A stretch of DNA of 6,530 nt from JBEKCP01 sp050014815 (GTDB lineage Bacteria > Planctomycetota > Planctomycetia > Pirellulales > Thermoguttaceae), in the NCBI GenBank assembly GCA_050014815.1, contig JBEKCP010000356.1:1-6530 (forward strand), given 5' to 3'. Below are positions 1-5,935 of this stretch, in pieces (positions within the stretch are counted from its first letter, which is position 1; each line of letters begins with the position of its first letter). The position numbers and the translations under genes are program-made. The notes below the pieces were generated by a model. The model searched no databases, had not been told where the DNA came from, and saw only the letters and a list, made by a program, of their open reading frames with translations.

Positions 1-768
1 GATGGAACGTGCGCCGCCGCTGGCGGTTGTCCTCAAGCGGTGGATCCACTGGCCGGTATGGGCATTCCAAAGGATCACGCCGTTCCCCAAAAGGTCGAGG
101 GGGTCCATCCAACGCCCAGCACTGGCCAGTAAGTTTCCGTCTGGGGAAAAACAGACCGCGTTGGCCTGGTCGTCATGCCCGACGAGATCATATTCGAGCC
201 TTCCGGTCTTGATGTCCCACAGCTTCAGCCGGCCGGGACCTGTGGGCCGCAGGCCCGCCCGAGTTACCTGGGCAAAACCCTCGGAGAAGTCGGCAAAGGA
301 GCCGCCGCATACGGCCAACAGGCGGCCGTCGGGCGAAAACGCCAACGACGCGACGCTCCCCATCGCTCGCTTGAGCGATTTCCACTTCTCCGGGGTCTCC
401 TTGTCCGCGAGTTTCGCCTTCTCGTCGTCCAGCGACCGCACCAGCTCGCCGGTCCGCGCATTGAACAGTTTGACCTGGCCAATGCTGGTCCCGACGGCCA
501 GCAGGTTCCCATCGGGCGAAAACGCGAGAGCCGTTGCCTCAACGTGGGAGACTCGTTCGGTCGCGGCGAGCACCGCGTCTTCCTCGGCCGTAGTGAGCTT
601 CAGCGAGACGACCGTCTTCCCCGTCTGGGCGTCCAGAATGTCCGCCGACGGCTTCCAGTTGTCGCTTACTATGCTCTTTGTGCTCGTTTGATGGATGATC
701 GTCGGGTTGCCATTCGCAATGGCGATCAGTCTGCCGTCCGCCGAGCAGGCAATCCTTGCGCTGTTGCC
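1..768 (-). other. WD40 repeat region at the C-terminal side of the kinase protein (incomplete)
   Basis: Four blades can be read. The first is degenerate (CSADGRLIAI, about 1495-1504). Then come FSPDGNLLAV at 1570-1579 ending VKLFNARTGE, FSPDGRLLAV at 1631-1640 ending LKLWDIKTGR, and FSPDGNLLAS at 1694-1703 ending VILWNAHTGQ. A new blade seems to begin at GGARSI at the edge. Blades two and three are separated by a charged K/E-rich insertion (about 1603-1623), and blades three and four carry extra loops before their closing strands. A seven-blade propeller would need about three more blades beyond the window. The single TM helix at 405-427 places this region outside the cytoplasmic membrane. 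Confidence 0.9.
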
Positions 769-3700
769 GGTTGTGCGGGCCGCAAAATGGTGGAGGCGTC
801 TTGGCATGGCTTCCGTCGTTTTCGGCTGTGACTTGTCCGGGTGATCGAACTTCTCCAATGCGGCCTTGGCCCTCTGGTTGCCGCTCGCGGCGGCTGCCAC
901 CAGGTGTTGCGAGACCCCGTTCCAAAGGGCACGGTGTTCGGGGTTCTCAAGAACGCCCACAAGGAAATCCACTGCCTTTTCGTTATTTTGTTCGGCCGGT
1001 TTCTGAAGGGCAAAGACTGCCGATGACAGCAGGATTCCCCATTTGTCGTGGTGAAGAAGCATCTCAAGCGATTCCGCGTGACCGGCAGCCGCCGCAATGC
1101 CAAGTGCGTCCGGGGCAAACGAACGCAGGTGCAGTGTTCCGAGGGATCGTTTGAGCGCCTCGAACGCCTTCTGATTGCCCTTGCCCGCCTGCTCGCCTAG
1201 CAGGTTGAACGCCGCACGCATGAGAACCAAATTGGACGAGACGCGACCTTCCTCCTTGCGGTAGTCGATGTCTCGATAAAGTTCCGCGGCCGTATCCCGA
1301 AGCACGTCGAAGGCAGCCTGATCGCCATTGACGATGCGCTCGGCCAAGGCTCGCATTGCAGCGACGGTAGGCTGAGGTGACCTTCCTTTTTCCATCTCCG
1401 GTATTGCGCTCTCGACGGCCGCGGCCGGCGCGTCGGGCACAACCACCTGCACGTCGGTTCTCTGTCCGGGATGAAGCGAGACGTTGCGGAACTCGACCCA
1501 CGCGTAGGGACGCGCCTGCAACCGGAACTCGTTGATGGAGGACAACGGCAGCCCCTCGAAGAACGCCTCGCCGTTGTGTGCGATCGAGCCTATCCAGGAC
1601 GCGCGTTCGCCGCCGTCGCGAGTGACGGCTACCAATCGCATTCTCCAACTGCCATACGGCTCGTCAGAGACCAGGGCGACGCGCGTGCAATTCACGCCAT
1701 GACGGCTGGCGGGCTCGGCCTTCAAGAATTTGACGGTCCAGTCGCGACCCTCTCGATGGTAGGTCGACGCGCCGAGGCTATCGGCATTCTGCGTGATCAG
1801 GGTGTCCCACGGGCCCATGTCGATGCCGACTCCGAGTTTGGCCTTTTCGGCCGAGTTGTCGAGTTCCGCGCAGAACAAGTGGCAGTCTCGGACCGTTTCT
1901 CCGTGCAGGTCAAGGATTCCCACCGCCCCCCAACTGCCGGTAGAAGGTTCGATTCTCCAAACCGGCGAGGAAGTATCGGCGGGCAGGCCCGTGATGCGGT
2001 ACAGAAACGCCAGCGGCTTCCCCTTCTTGGGAAAGGACCATTTCGCCGGCGCGGGCAGGGATGGACCAATATCATCTGCGGCCGAACCATCCGGCTTCCA
2101 CCAACGAGATTCCTTGGTGGGCGGGTAGTTGGTAATGCCCAGCAGTTCCACCGAGCCCCCGTTGGGCAGCGCGGCGGGAAGGGTTGCCGGCGGCACGGTC
2201 CACAGAGCGCCGATCTTCCCATGATTGTTAAACATCACCTTGAAATCAATCTTGTTGCGTTCCCAGTTCCCCGGGACGTAGACGGTATGGTCGATATAGC
2301 CCATATGGCATTCTTCCGTCCGCAACTGCCCGCGTCCGAGGAACTTCCCGCCCACGACGGCGAGTTGGTCCCAAATCTTCTTCAACTCCGCGGGCGGAAC
2401 GGTTTTCTTCATCTGGTCGTCGAAGTATTCCGTTGCCTTTTCAAATTGTCCCTGGCTCATCAAATCGACGAACCGGCCGGCGTCGTTCGCGTCGAAGTAA
2501 CGGACGTCAAAAGCCGGGCCACCTGCCCTCGCCTCGCCTGTGGACCCGATCCGCGTTTGCAACAGCTTGTAGCGAATCTTCACTCCGTGTGGTCCGCTCG
2601 GTTGATGGGTATAGCCGAGGAATTGAAGCACGCCGAGCGCGCCCTTGCGGGTCTTGAACCAGACGGTCACAGGCAGTTCCTTGCCAGCCGTGATAACTGC
2701 CGGCGTGGCCCCGGTCGCTTGTTCCATGACCTTGAGCACGTCGGCTGGCGGCAGGTCGTCCCACATGCGATTGTCGGGCATGGGAAAGACGGCCAGGTCG
2801 AATCCCAGCAAGGGATCCTTGGCCAGCAGGTCAACGCCGTTTTTCGCCGCCCAGGCGCGCAACTGAGCTACATTGAGCCCGTCCACTTCCTTCGGATCGG
2901 GCGGGTCATGCAACTTGCCCGTCTCCAAGTCGAGGAAGATGTTGTGCTTGCCATCCGGACCGAGCGTCCGTTCGATCACCGGGCCGAAGACGGGCGGGGC
3001 CTTTGCCTCGCCGCCGGCCGGCGTCTCTGCTTCGACCGCCTTTGTCTCCTGCGCGGGCTTTTCCGCCACCGTGTGGGCCGTCTCCGGCTGGCGCGCAGGC
3101 CGCCGTACCGGCTGGTCGGACTCCTGTGCTCTTAGGGACTCCTGCGGCGACGCTTCATGGCGTATGAACATCTCCGGCGTCAGCTCCTGAAGGGATATGA
3201 GTTCCAGGGACGGGTTGTCGGCAATCGCCTGCCGCATCTTGTCGGGCTGCGCGGTCAGGAAGGAGCCGACCAGCGCCCCGTCCTTGACCGTCGTCCGAAA
3301 AAAGCTCGCGCCTCCAAGGCCCGTCGACTCCGACCGGAGCGTCGAATGCTCCGAGAAGTTGGCAAGGAACTCCCCCGGCGTTTTGGGCGCGAATCCTTTG
3401 ACCGATCGGAAGGTGGCGAGATAGGCGCCGCGGACCAACTCCGCCAGCCATTTGCGCGCCTCCTCCGGATTCTTCTCAACGCCATTCGTTCCTTTGTGGT
3501 AGGCGGCCCAGAGGTGATACTTGGCCCAGAAGTTTCCAGATTCCGCGTCGCGCAGTTGTTCTGCCAGATACTGCCGCTGCGCCTCGCCGGAGGGACCCAT
3601 CCCCTTACCGTGCTGAACAATCGCAGCTTCCGCGCGCGTCCACGAGAGATCCGCCAAGCGCGGCGTGGCGGGATTGATCTTCGACTTGGCGTCGGTCGTC

Positions 3701-5229
3701 AGCGCGCCGCGAATCTCCTGGTCCGCCAGGCGGATGGAAAGGTCGCCGAAACGGTCCTCGCCCTCGCTCCAGGCGCCGTTGAAGCGGCGCTCGATCCGCG
3801 ACCATTTCAGTTCGATCTTGCCCGGCCCCTTGCCCACGGTGTCGGTGTACGTGCCGGTGTACTGTCCGGGCGCGGTCTCGGTGAGCACAACCTGGCCCCA
3901 GCCCTCGCCCGACCACTGGCCCGCGATGTCGGGCGGTTCGGTCGCTTGCATCGCCAACATGCCGGCAAGAACAAATCCCAACGCGGTAAGCATGGCAAGG
4001 GTTCCTACGAAGAGAGTCCTGCGGTTACACCAGCCCGAAGCGCGAGCGAGGATCCCTCGCTTGCGCTTCGGGCTAGTGAGGGCGAGAGTGAGGGGAAGCC
4101 CCGCCGGCAACGGCACGCCGGCCGGCTGCTGCAAGTGGGCCAGGCAACCCTCAAGCAGCTCGCTGACTTCCTTGGCCGAAGCGAATCGGCGCGACGGGTC
4201 CTTTTCCAGCAGACGCTCGACGATGCCGACGAACCAAGGCGGCAACTCGGGATTGCGCGAGGCCATGGCCGGCGGCGGGTCGTCGATCAGTCGCCGCAGG
4301 GTGGCCATCGTCGAGTCGGCGCGGAACGGCGAAACCCCGGTGGCCATCTCATAGAGCACGCACCCCAGGCTGAAAAGGTCCGAGCGGCCGTCCAGCGGCT
4401 CGCCCTTCGCTTGTTCGGGCGACATGTACTCGGGCGTGCCCGCGATGACTCCCCAACGGGTCATCGACACGTCGTCGGCCGCGCGGGCCAGGCCGAAGTC
4501 GGTGAGCACCGCCCGCTCGACCCCCTTTTCCAGCAAGATGTTGGCCGGCTTCACGTCGCGGTGCACGAGCCCCTGCTCGTGGGCCGCGGCCAGCCCGGCC
4601 GCCGCCTGCATGCCGATCCGCAGGACCTCGTTGAGTTCCAGCCGGCCCTGCGCCGTGAGCCGTTGGGCCAGCGACTCGCCGGCCACCAGCGGCATGACCA
4701 GAAACGGCAACCGCCCGCCGGGTTGCACCTGGTGGATCGCCAGCACGTTGGGATGGACCACGGCCGCCGCGGCCTGGGCCTCGCGGGCGAAGCGTTTCTT
4801 GGCCAGGGAGCTTTGTGCCAGGTGCGGCGACAGCACCTTGATGGCCACGCATCGCTTCAACTCGCGGTCGAACCCCTTCAAGACGACCCCCATCCCGCCC
4901 CGCCCGATGATCTCCAGGACGTCGTAGCCGCCGAGGCGGCCCAGCAGGCCGGGCTCGTCCGACGGCTCCAGGTGTTCCACGGTGAAATCGGCGTTGGACC
5001 ATTCGTCGCCATCCGCACGCGAGTACCCGGGCAGGGCATCATCGAGTTCATCGCCTTTGAGCATGGCTGCCGCCTCTTGGCGCCAGGCGGCGCCGCCGGC
5101 CATTTCCGCCAGCGCCGCGCCGCAGGCCTCGCACTCGTCCAGGTGGCGGTGCAGCAGTTCCTCGCGCTCCGGGGGCAGTTCCCCGACCAACGCCGATTCC
5201 AGCAGCTCGGTCGAACATGGACTGGTCAT
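1..5229 (-). CDS. Giant transmembrane Ser/Thr protein kinase with N-terminal anti-sigma-type zinc finger and C-terminal WD40 repeats (3' end outside window)
   Basis: One frame stays open for 1743 codons from the ATG at 5229-5227 to the window edge, with no stop reached. The start overlaps the sigma stop (ATGA) and has GAGGAG 8 nt upstream. Domains by residue: zinc-finger-like C5/H29/C33/C36; kinase about 102-363 with glycine loop GRGGMG 109-114, K131, E150, HRD 223-225, DFG 244-246, GTPEYMSPEQ 264-273 and R348, so it looks active; basic juxtamembrane SPKRKRG 386-392; TM helix about 405-427; beta-rich domain about 435-532; Sel1-like repeat about 562-597; E/P/A-rich linker 700-745; beta domains about 749-905; DUF3887-like about 913-1018; beta domain about 1065-1268; helical repeats about 1285-1462; WD40 from about 1488. 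Basic residues before the TM helix put the kinase inside and the rest outside. Probable role: a sensor kinase acting on the coupled sigma factor. Kinase call near certain; outer-domain functions unknown. Confidence 0.93.
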   Translation of the reverse strand, partial: MTSPCSTELLESALVGELPPEREELLHRHLDECEACGAALAEMAGGAAWRQEAAAMLKGDELDDALPGYSRADGDEWSNADFTVEHLEPSDEPGLLGRLGGYDVLEIIGRGGMGVVLKGFDRELKRCVAIKVLSPHLAQSSLAKKRFAREAQAAAAVVHPNVLAIHQVQPGGRLPFLVMPLVAGESLAQRLTAQGRLELNEVLRIGMQAAAGLAAAHEQGLVHRDVKPANILLEKGVERAVLTDFGLARAADDVSMTRWGVIAGTPEYMSPEQAKGEPLDGRSDLFSLGCVLYEMATGVSPFRADSTMATLRRLIDDPPPAMASRNPELPPWFVGIVERLLEKDPSRRFASAKEVSELLEGCLAHLQQPAGVPLPAGLPLTLALTSPKRKRGILARASGWCNRRTLFVGTLAMLTALGFVLAGMLAMQATEPPDIAGQWSGEGWGQVVLTETAPGQYTGTYTDTVGKGPGKIELKWSRIERRFNGAWSEGEDRFGDLSIRLADQEIRGALTTDAKSKINPATPRLADLSWTRAEAAIVQHGKGMGPSGEAQRQYLAEQLRDAESGNFWAKYHLWAAYHKGTNGVEKNPEEARKWLAELVRGAYLATFRSVKGFAPKTPGEFLANFSEHSTLRSESTGLGGASFFRTTVKDGALVGSFLTAQPDKMRQAIADNPSLELISLQELTPEMFIRHEASPQESLRAQESDQPVRRPARQPETAHTVAEKPAQETKAVEAETPAGGEAKAPPVFGPVIERTLGPDGKHNIFLDLETGKLHDPPDPKEVDGLNVAQLRAWAAKNGVDLLAKDPLLGFDLAVFPMPDNRMWDDLPPADVLKVMEQATGATPAVITAGKELPVTVWFKTRKGALGVLQFLGYTHQPSGPHGVKIRYKLLQTRIGSTGEARAGGPAFDVRYFDANDAGRFVDLMSQGQFEKATEYFDDQMKKTVPPAELKKIWDQLAVVGGKFLGRGQLRTEECHMGYIDHTVYVPGNWERNKIDFKVMFNNHGKIGALWTVPPATLPAALPNGGSVELLGITNYPPTKESRWWKPDGSAADDIGPSLPAPAKWSFPKKGKPLAFLYRITGLPADTSSPVWRIEPSTGSWGAVGILDLHGETVRDCHLFCAELDNSAEKAKLGVGIDMGPWDTLITQNADSLGASTYHREGRDWTVKFLKAEPASRHGVNCTRVALVSDEPYGSWRMRLVAVTRDGGERASWIGSIAHNGEAFFEGLPLSSINEFRLQARPYAWVEFRNVSLHPGQRTDVQVVVPDAPAAAVESAIPEMEKGRSPQPTVAAMRALAERIVNGDQAAFDVLRDTAAELYRDIDYRKEEGRVSSNLVLMRAAFNLLGEQAGKGNQKAFEALKRSLGTLHLRSFAPDALGIAAAAGHAESLEMLLHHDKWGILLSSAVFALQKPAEQNNEKAVDFLVGVLENPEHRALWNGVSQHLVAAAASGNQRAKAALEKFDHPDKSQPKTTEAMPRRLHHFAARTTGNSARIACSADGRLIAIANGNPTIIHQTSTKSIVSDNWKPSADILDAQTGKTVVSLKLTTAEEDAVLAATERVSHVEATALAFSPDGNLLAVGTSIGQVKLFNARTGELVRSLDDEKAKLADKETPEKWKSLKRAMGSVASLAFSPDGRLLAVCGGSFADFSEGFAQVTRAGLRPTGPGRLKLWDIKTGRLEYDLVGHDDQANAVCFSPDGNLLASAGRWMDPLDLLGNGVILWNAHTGQWIHRLRTTASGGARSI
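844..1377 (-). other. Alpha-helical repeat region of the kinase protein
   Basis: Residues about 1285-1462 are rich in Ala, Leu, Glu and Lys, with recurring helix-pair patterns such as KGNQKAFEALK and SGNQRAKAALEK near its two ends. Gly-Asn turns separate the helices (NGDQAAFDVL, GKGNQKAF, ASGNQRAK). This looks like HEAT/ARM-style alpha-solenoid packing and probably serves as a spacer or protein-binding surface between the beta domains and the WD40 propeller. No named family can be assigned by eye. This stretch also has the lowest third-position GC that I sampled in the gene (28 of 50 codons for residues 1371-1420). Confidence 0.6.
2176..2493 (-). other. DUF3887-like domain in the extracytoplasmic part of the kinase protein
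   Basis: Residues about 913-1018. The pattern is RFVDLMSQGQFEKATEYFDD, then LKKIWDQL, a strand region, and finally a phenylalanine-rich strand ending KIGALWTVPP. This is the helix-helix-sheet layout of DUF3887-type domains, which resemble small cystatin/NTF2-like folds found outside the membrane. The pattern match is from memory of the family. The domain's role is unknown; ligand binding or structural spacing are both plausible. Confidence 0.55.
4032..4074. repeat. REP-like palindrome lying in frame within the kinase coding sequence
   Basis: Two 20-bp arms, 4032-4051 (AGCCCGAAGCGCGAGCGAGG) and 4055-4074 (its complement with one mismatch, a G-T wobble on the plus strand), surround a 3-nt loop. 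Read on the minus strand the element encodes SPKRKRG plus ILARASGW (residues 386-400), between the kinase domain and the TM helix. It keeps the frame and supplies most of the positive charge before the helix. Next to it, at 4075-4094, AGTGAGGG occurs twice with a 12-bp period. From memory, CCCTCGC...CTTCGGGCT palindromes of this type are dispersed in many copies in planctomycete genomes; this window holds only one. Confidence 0.8.
4141..4926 (-). other. Hanks-type Ser/Thr kinase catalytic domain
   Basis: Residues about 102-363. All main catalytic elements are present in order: the glycine-rich loop GRGGMGVV, the VAIK lysine K131, the helix-C glutamate E150 in RFAREAQA, the catalytic loop HRDVKPAN (D225, N230), the metal-binding DFG (D244), the activation-segment end GTPEYMSPEQ, the DLFSLG helix-F region (D284) and the DPSRRF ending (R348). 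The HRD arginine marks an RD kinase, normally switched on by activation-loop phosphorylation. Ser/Thr residues lie between DFG and SPEQ at 255, 257 and 265. The domain is of usual length, about 260 residues. Confidence 0.96.
5122..5217 (-). other. Anti-sigma-type zinc-finger motif at the N-terminus of the kinase protein
   Basis: Residues 5-36 carry C5, H29, C33 and C36. The H-x3-C-x2-C core sits in HRHLDECEACGAAL, followed by an A/E-rich helix. This spacing matches the zf-HC2/ZAS finger of anti-sigma factors that bind ECF sigma factors. Here it comes before a kinase domain in the gene directly after an ECF sigma gene, which supports a sigma-docking role. Zinc binding and sigma binding are inferred from the motif. 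A metal-free remnant of the fold is the main alternative. Confidence 0.75.
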
Positions 5230-5825
5230 TTCACTTTCTCCTCTTCAGCCACGGCGGCCCGCAGCCGGGCCAACACGCGGCAATTGGCAACTCGCACCGC
5301 CCCGGGCGTCATCCCGAGTTTCGCCGCGGCGTCCGCCGCGGACGTTCCGATGACGCTCGTTTCCCAAAAGGCTTGCCAGGTTGCCGGACGGACTTCGCCT
5401 TGCACTCGCTGGCTCGCCCGGAGAAACAGGGCACGACGCAACTGGCGGTCGAACTCGATCGAATCCGGGTCGTCGGCGGCGGGCAGCATGTCGCGCAACG
5501 ATTTCAGGTCGCTCCCCCCTGCCGGCGTCGCTCGCCGCCCGCGCTGTTTCAACCAGTTGACGACCAGATTGCGAGTCACCCGCCCCAGCCAACTGCGAAA
5601 TGAGCCGCTGGGTTTCCTCGGTTGCCAACGGTCGATGCTCCGGCTGACGGCCAGTAGCAGTTCCTGCATGACGTCGCGGGCGTCGGCGTCCTGTAGCCCG
5701 CGCTGCCGCAACGAGCGGTAAATCACGGGCTCATAAAGGGTTACGAAGTCCACCCAGGCTTCGTGATCTTCCGAGTCACAGAGCCGCAGCAGCAGGCTCG
5801 CGCGGGTGGTAGGGGTGAGCGGCAT
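5226..5825 (-). CDS. ECF-type RNA polymerase sigma factor (sigma-70 family)
   Basis: Of 199 residues, the usual size for an ECF factor. Region 2 covers about residues 6-95, with the -10-recognition and core-binding helix DVMQELLLAVSRSIDRWQP (51-69) and FRSWLGRVTRNLVVNWLKQR (76-95). A basic and acidic linker follows. Region 4 covers about 127-190, with the helix-turn-helix GTSAADAAAKLGMTPGAVRV (160-179) and VLARLR (184-189). It should direct core polymerase to a small set of promoters. The ATG start at 5825 has GAGGA 5 nt upstream. The stop overlaps the kinase start by ATGA, matching the planctomycete ECF groups encoded beside Ser/Thr kinases. Relative to the common DAED motif, residues 48-51 read DARD. 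The family is clear; the subgroup and target genes are not. Confidence 0.96.
   Translation of the reverse strand: MPLTPTTRASLLLRLCDSEDHEAWVDFVTLYEPVIYRSLRQRGLQDADARDVMQELLLAVSRSIDRWQPRKPSGSFRSWLGRVTRNLVVNWLKQRGRRATPAGGSDLKSLRDMLPAADDPDSIEFDRQLRRALFLRASQRVQGEVRPATWQAFWETSVIGTSAADAAAKLGMTPGAVRVANCRVLARLRAAVAEEEKVK
5238..5243 (-). promoter_or_regulatory. Shine-Dalgarno site of the kinase gene, inside the sigma coding region
   Basis: The minus strand reads GAGGAG, then 8 nt, then the ATG at 5229-5227. The site is formed by the glutamate codons at the sigma C-terminus (EEEK). With the ATGA stop/start overlap it fixes the kinase start and points to translational coupling, so that sigma and kinase are made in a set ratio. 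Confidence 0.8.
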
Positions 5826-5830
5826 GGTCG

Positions 5831-5835
5831 TCCTC
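5831..5835 (-). promoter_or_regulatory. Shine-Dalgarno site of the sigma gene
   Basis: The minus strand reads GAGGA followed by 5 nt and the ATG at 5825-5823. It supports this start. No other ATG with a comparable site lies close by in the frame. Confidence 0.7.
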
Positions 5836-5840
5836 GCTCT

Positions 5841-5846
5841 ATTATA
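5841..5846 (-). promoter_or_regulatory. Possible -10 element for the sigma-kinase operon
   Basis: The minus strand carries a perfect TATAAT at 5846-5841, the only A/T-rich patch in a GC-rich gap. Initiation about 7 nt downstream would give a leader of only about 10 nt, just enough to include the GAGGA site. At 16-18 bp upstream the sequence (around TAACGCC) is a poor match to TTGACA. It may be a weak housekeeping promoter, or chance. Confidence 0.35.
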
Positions 5847-5892
5847 AACAACCGAAATCGCCGGGCGTTACACGGCCGCTTGCCCCCACAGC

Positions 5893-5935
5893 GGCTCAAT
5901 GGTCTCGAAAAATGGCTCCTGACGCCTTTTGAGCC
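5893..5935. repeat. Nested palindrome after the upstream gene; REP-like element and/or weak terminator
   Basis: The outer arms GGCTCAA (5893-5899) and TTGAGCC (5929-5935) are perfect complements. Inside, 5908-5930 reads AAAAATGGC, TCCTGAC, GCCTTTT: a GGC/GCC stem with a 7-nt loop flanked by A and T runs. On the minus strand this gives a short hairpin followed by ATTTTT directly after the stop of the upstream gene, as in an intrinsic terminator, though a 3-bp GC stem is weak. The GTCAGGA core between A and T runs also resembles the dispersed GGTGTCAGG-type repeats common in bacteria. The two roles are compatible. Confidence 0.5.

Noticed and set aside
1471..3135. Plus-strand open frame of 554 codons
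   Set aside because: It is antisense to the outer beta domains and DUF3887-like region of the kinase protein. Its composition is low-complexity Arg/Gly/Val without a domain pattern, so it is a shadow frame.
3155..3916. Several shorter minus-strand frames that could suggest separate small genes between the kinase and the WD40 region
   Set aside because: They are in other frames than the continuous 1743-codon frame, which carries recognisable Sel1-like and beta domains through the same stretch.
4032..4074. Strong palindrome read as an intrinsic terminator ending the kinase gene
   Set aside because: No T run follows on either strand, no stop codon occurs in the frame, and coding continues directly into a TM helix and further domains.
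4141..4926. Pseudokinase
   Set aside because: The lysine, helix-C glutamate, HRD aspartate, asparagine and DFG aspartate are all present, so catalytic activity is expected.
4349..5002. Minus-strand open frame of 217 codons inside the kinase domain
   Set aside because: It is out of frame with the kinase catalytic motifs, and its product is Arg/Gly/Pro-rich without motifs. The frame used by 1-5229 contains the complete kinase.
3157..5721. Plus-strand open frame of 854 codons across the kinase and sigma genes
   Set aside because: It lies opposite unmistakable kinase and sigma motifs, its translation is rich in Arg, Gly, His and Gln with no recognisable domain, and it has no convincing ribosome site. 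It is an antisense shadow of GC-rich coding DNA.
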